A stretch of 64,000 bases of DNA from Falsochrobactrum ovis (GTDB taxonomy: Bacteria > Pseudomonadota > Alphaproteobacteria > Rhizobiales > Rhizobiaceae), in contig NZ_QLMK01000003.1 of NCBI RefSeq assembly GCF_003259955.1, forward strand, positions 124,001 to 188,000, read 5' to 3'. Positions 63,928-64,000 of the stretch are shown here, piece after piece. A program made the position numbers and the translations under genes. The stretch's first letter is position 1. Every line of letters begins with the position of its first letter. A model generated the notes under the pieces. It ran no database searches and was not told the DNA's origin. It saw only the letters and a list, made by a program, of their open reading frames with translations.

Positions 63928-64000
63928 CTGACGGGATGGATCCGCTGGATTTTGCAGCGTTGACGGTAACCCACGACGAAAGCAATGCTTACGACGCCGT
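63924..64000 (+). CDS. Start of a further gene, truncated by window end
   Basis: ATG 63924 overlaps the GntR stop (ATGA). The frame stays open to the last base and starts MTDGMDPLDFAALTVTHDES. Too little sequence to identify; by position it should be an enzyme regulated together with the GntR gene and the TRAP transporter. Ends at the window edge. Confidence 0.5.
   Translation, partial: MTDGMDPLDFAALTVTHDESNAYDA

Overview
This 64 kb window looks like chromosomal DNA of an alphaproteobacterium in the order Hyphomicrobiales, most likely a member or relative of the Brucellaceae (Brucella/Ochrobactrum/Pseudochrobactrum group). That is inferred from gene content (DUF1236 protein, alphaproteobacterial RpsU next to a CspA-type gene and small basic proteins, many oligopeptide ABC operons, a TRAP cassette) and was not tested by alignment. 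Hand-counted sample lines are about 42-43 % G+C near 37-42 kb and about 55-63 % between 46 and 57 kb, so base composition changes along the window. I see no rRNA, tRNA, CRISPR array, insertion sequence, integrase or phage gene.

Layout. 1-2.8 kb: two convergent envelope polysaccharide genes (a WecA/MraY-type sugar-phosphate transferase cut by the window edge, and a FlaA1/CapD-type nucleotide-sugar dehydratase/epimerase). 3.0-4.6 kb: an NADP-type aldehyde dehydrogenase. 5.1-8.9 kb: a four-gene Yeh/Osm-type osmoprotectant ABC importer. 8.9-16.1 kb: a six-gene minus-strand operon made of a YtcJ-type amidohydrolase and a complete Dpp/Opp importer. 16.5-17.8 kb: a DUF1236 protein and a WrbA-like flavoprotein. 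18.3-23.8 kb: a sodium:solute symporter, an easily missed 43-codon membrane protein, an Lrp/AsnC regulator and a 1015-residue three-domain protein (kinase, M23 peptidase, class III aminotransferase). 23.8-30.2 kb: type II NADH dehydrogenase, VOC protein, MarR regulator, Fsr-like exporter, DUF1989 protein, a 7-bp minisatellite and a second aldehyde dehydrogenase. 30.8-32.1 kb: cold-shock protein, two small hypothetical genes and rpsU. 32.3-34.4 kb: a large exported phytase/esterase-like protein.

34.5-44.4 kb is an eight-gene minus-strand operon: oligopeptide-type importer, FAD amino-acid oxidase-like enzyme, a protein of the 2-amino-thiazoline-4-carboxylate hydrolase family, an M20 amidohydrolase and a fused aconitase X. 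It reads as an import-and-degrade pathway for a cyclic or N-acylated amino acid and is my best candidate for an undescribed system. 44.8-47.2 kb: a glyoxalase-like protein, a LysR regulator and a small membrane protein. 47.4-54.5 kb: a third oligopeptide ABC importer followed by a CocE/NonD-type serine hydrolase, with palindromic operator-like sites upstream. 55.0-58.2 kb: a HAD-UbiA fusion, a GtrA protein and a GT-C-like membrane protein, suggesting lipid-linked sugar assembly. 58.6-64 kb: an SDR dehydrogenase with a complete DctPQM TRAP transporter, a GntR/FCD regulator and the first codons of a further gene.

Overall this is a nutrient-scavenging region: four ABC importers, one TRAP transporter and one symporter, several paired with catabolic enzymes or regulators. 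All functional assignments come from recognising motifs and families by eye; no search was run.
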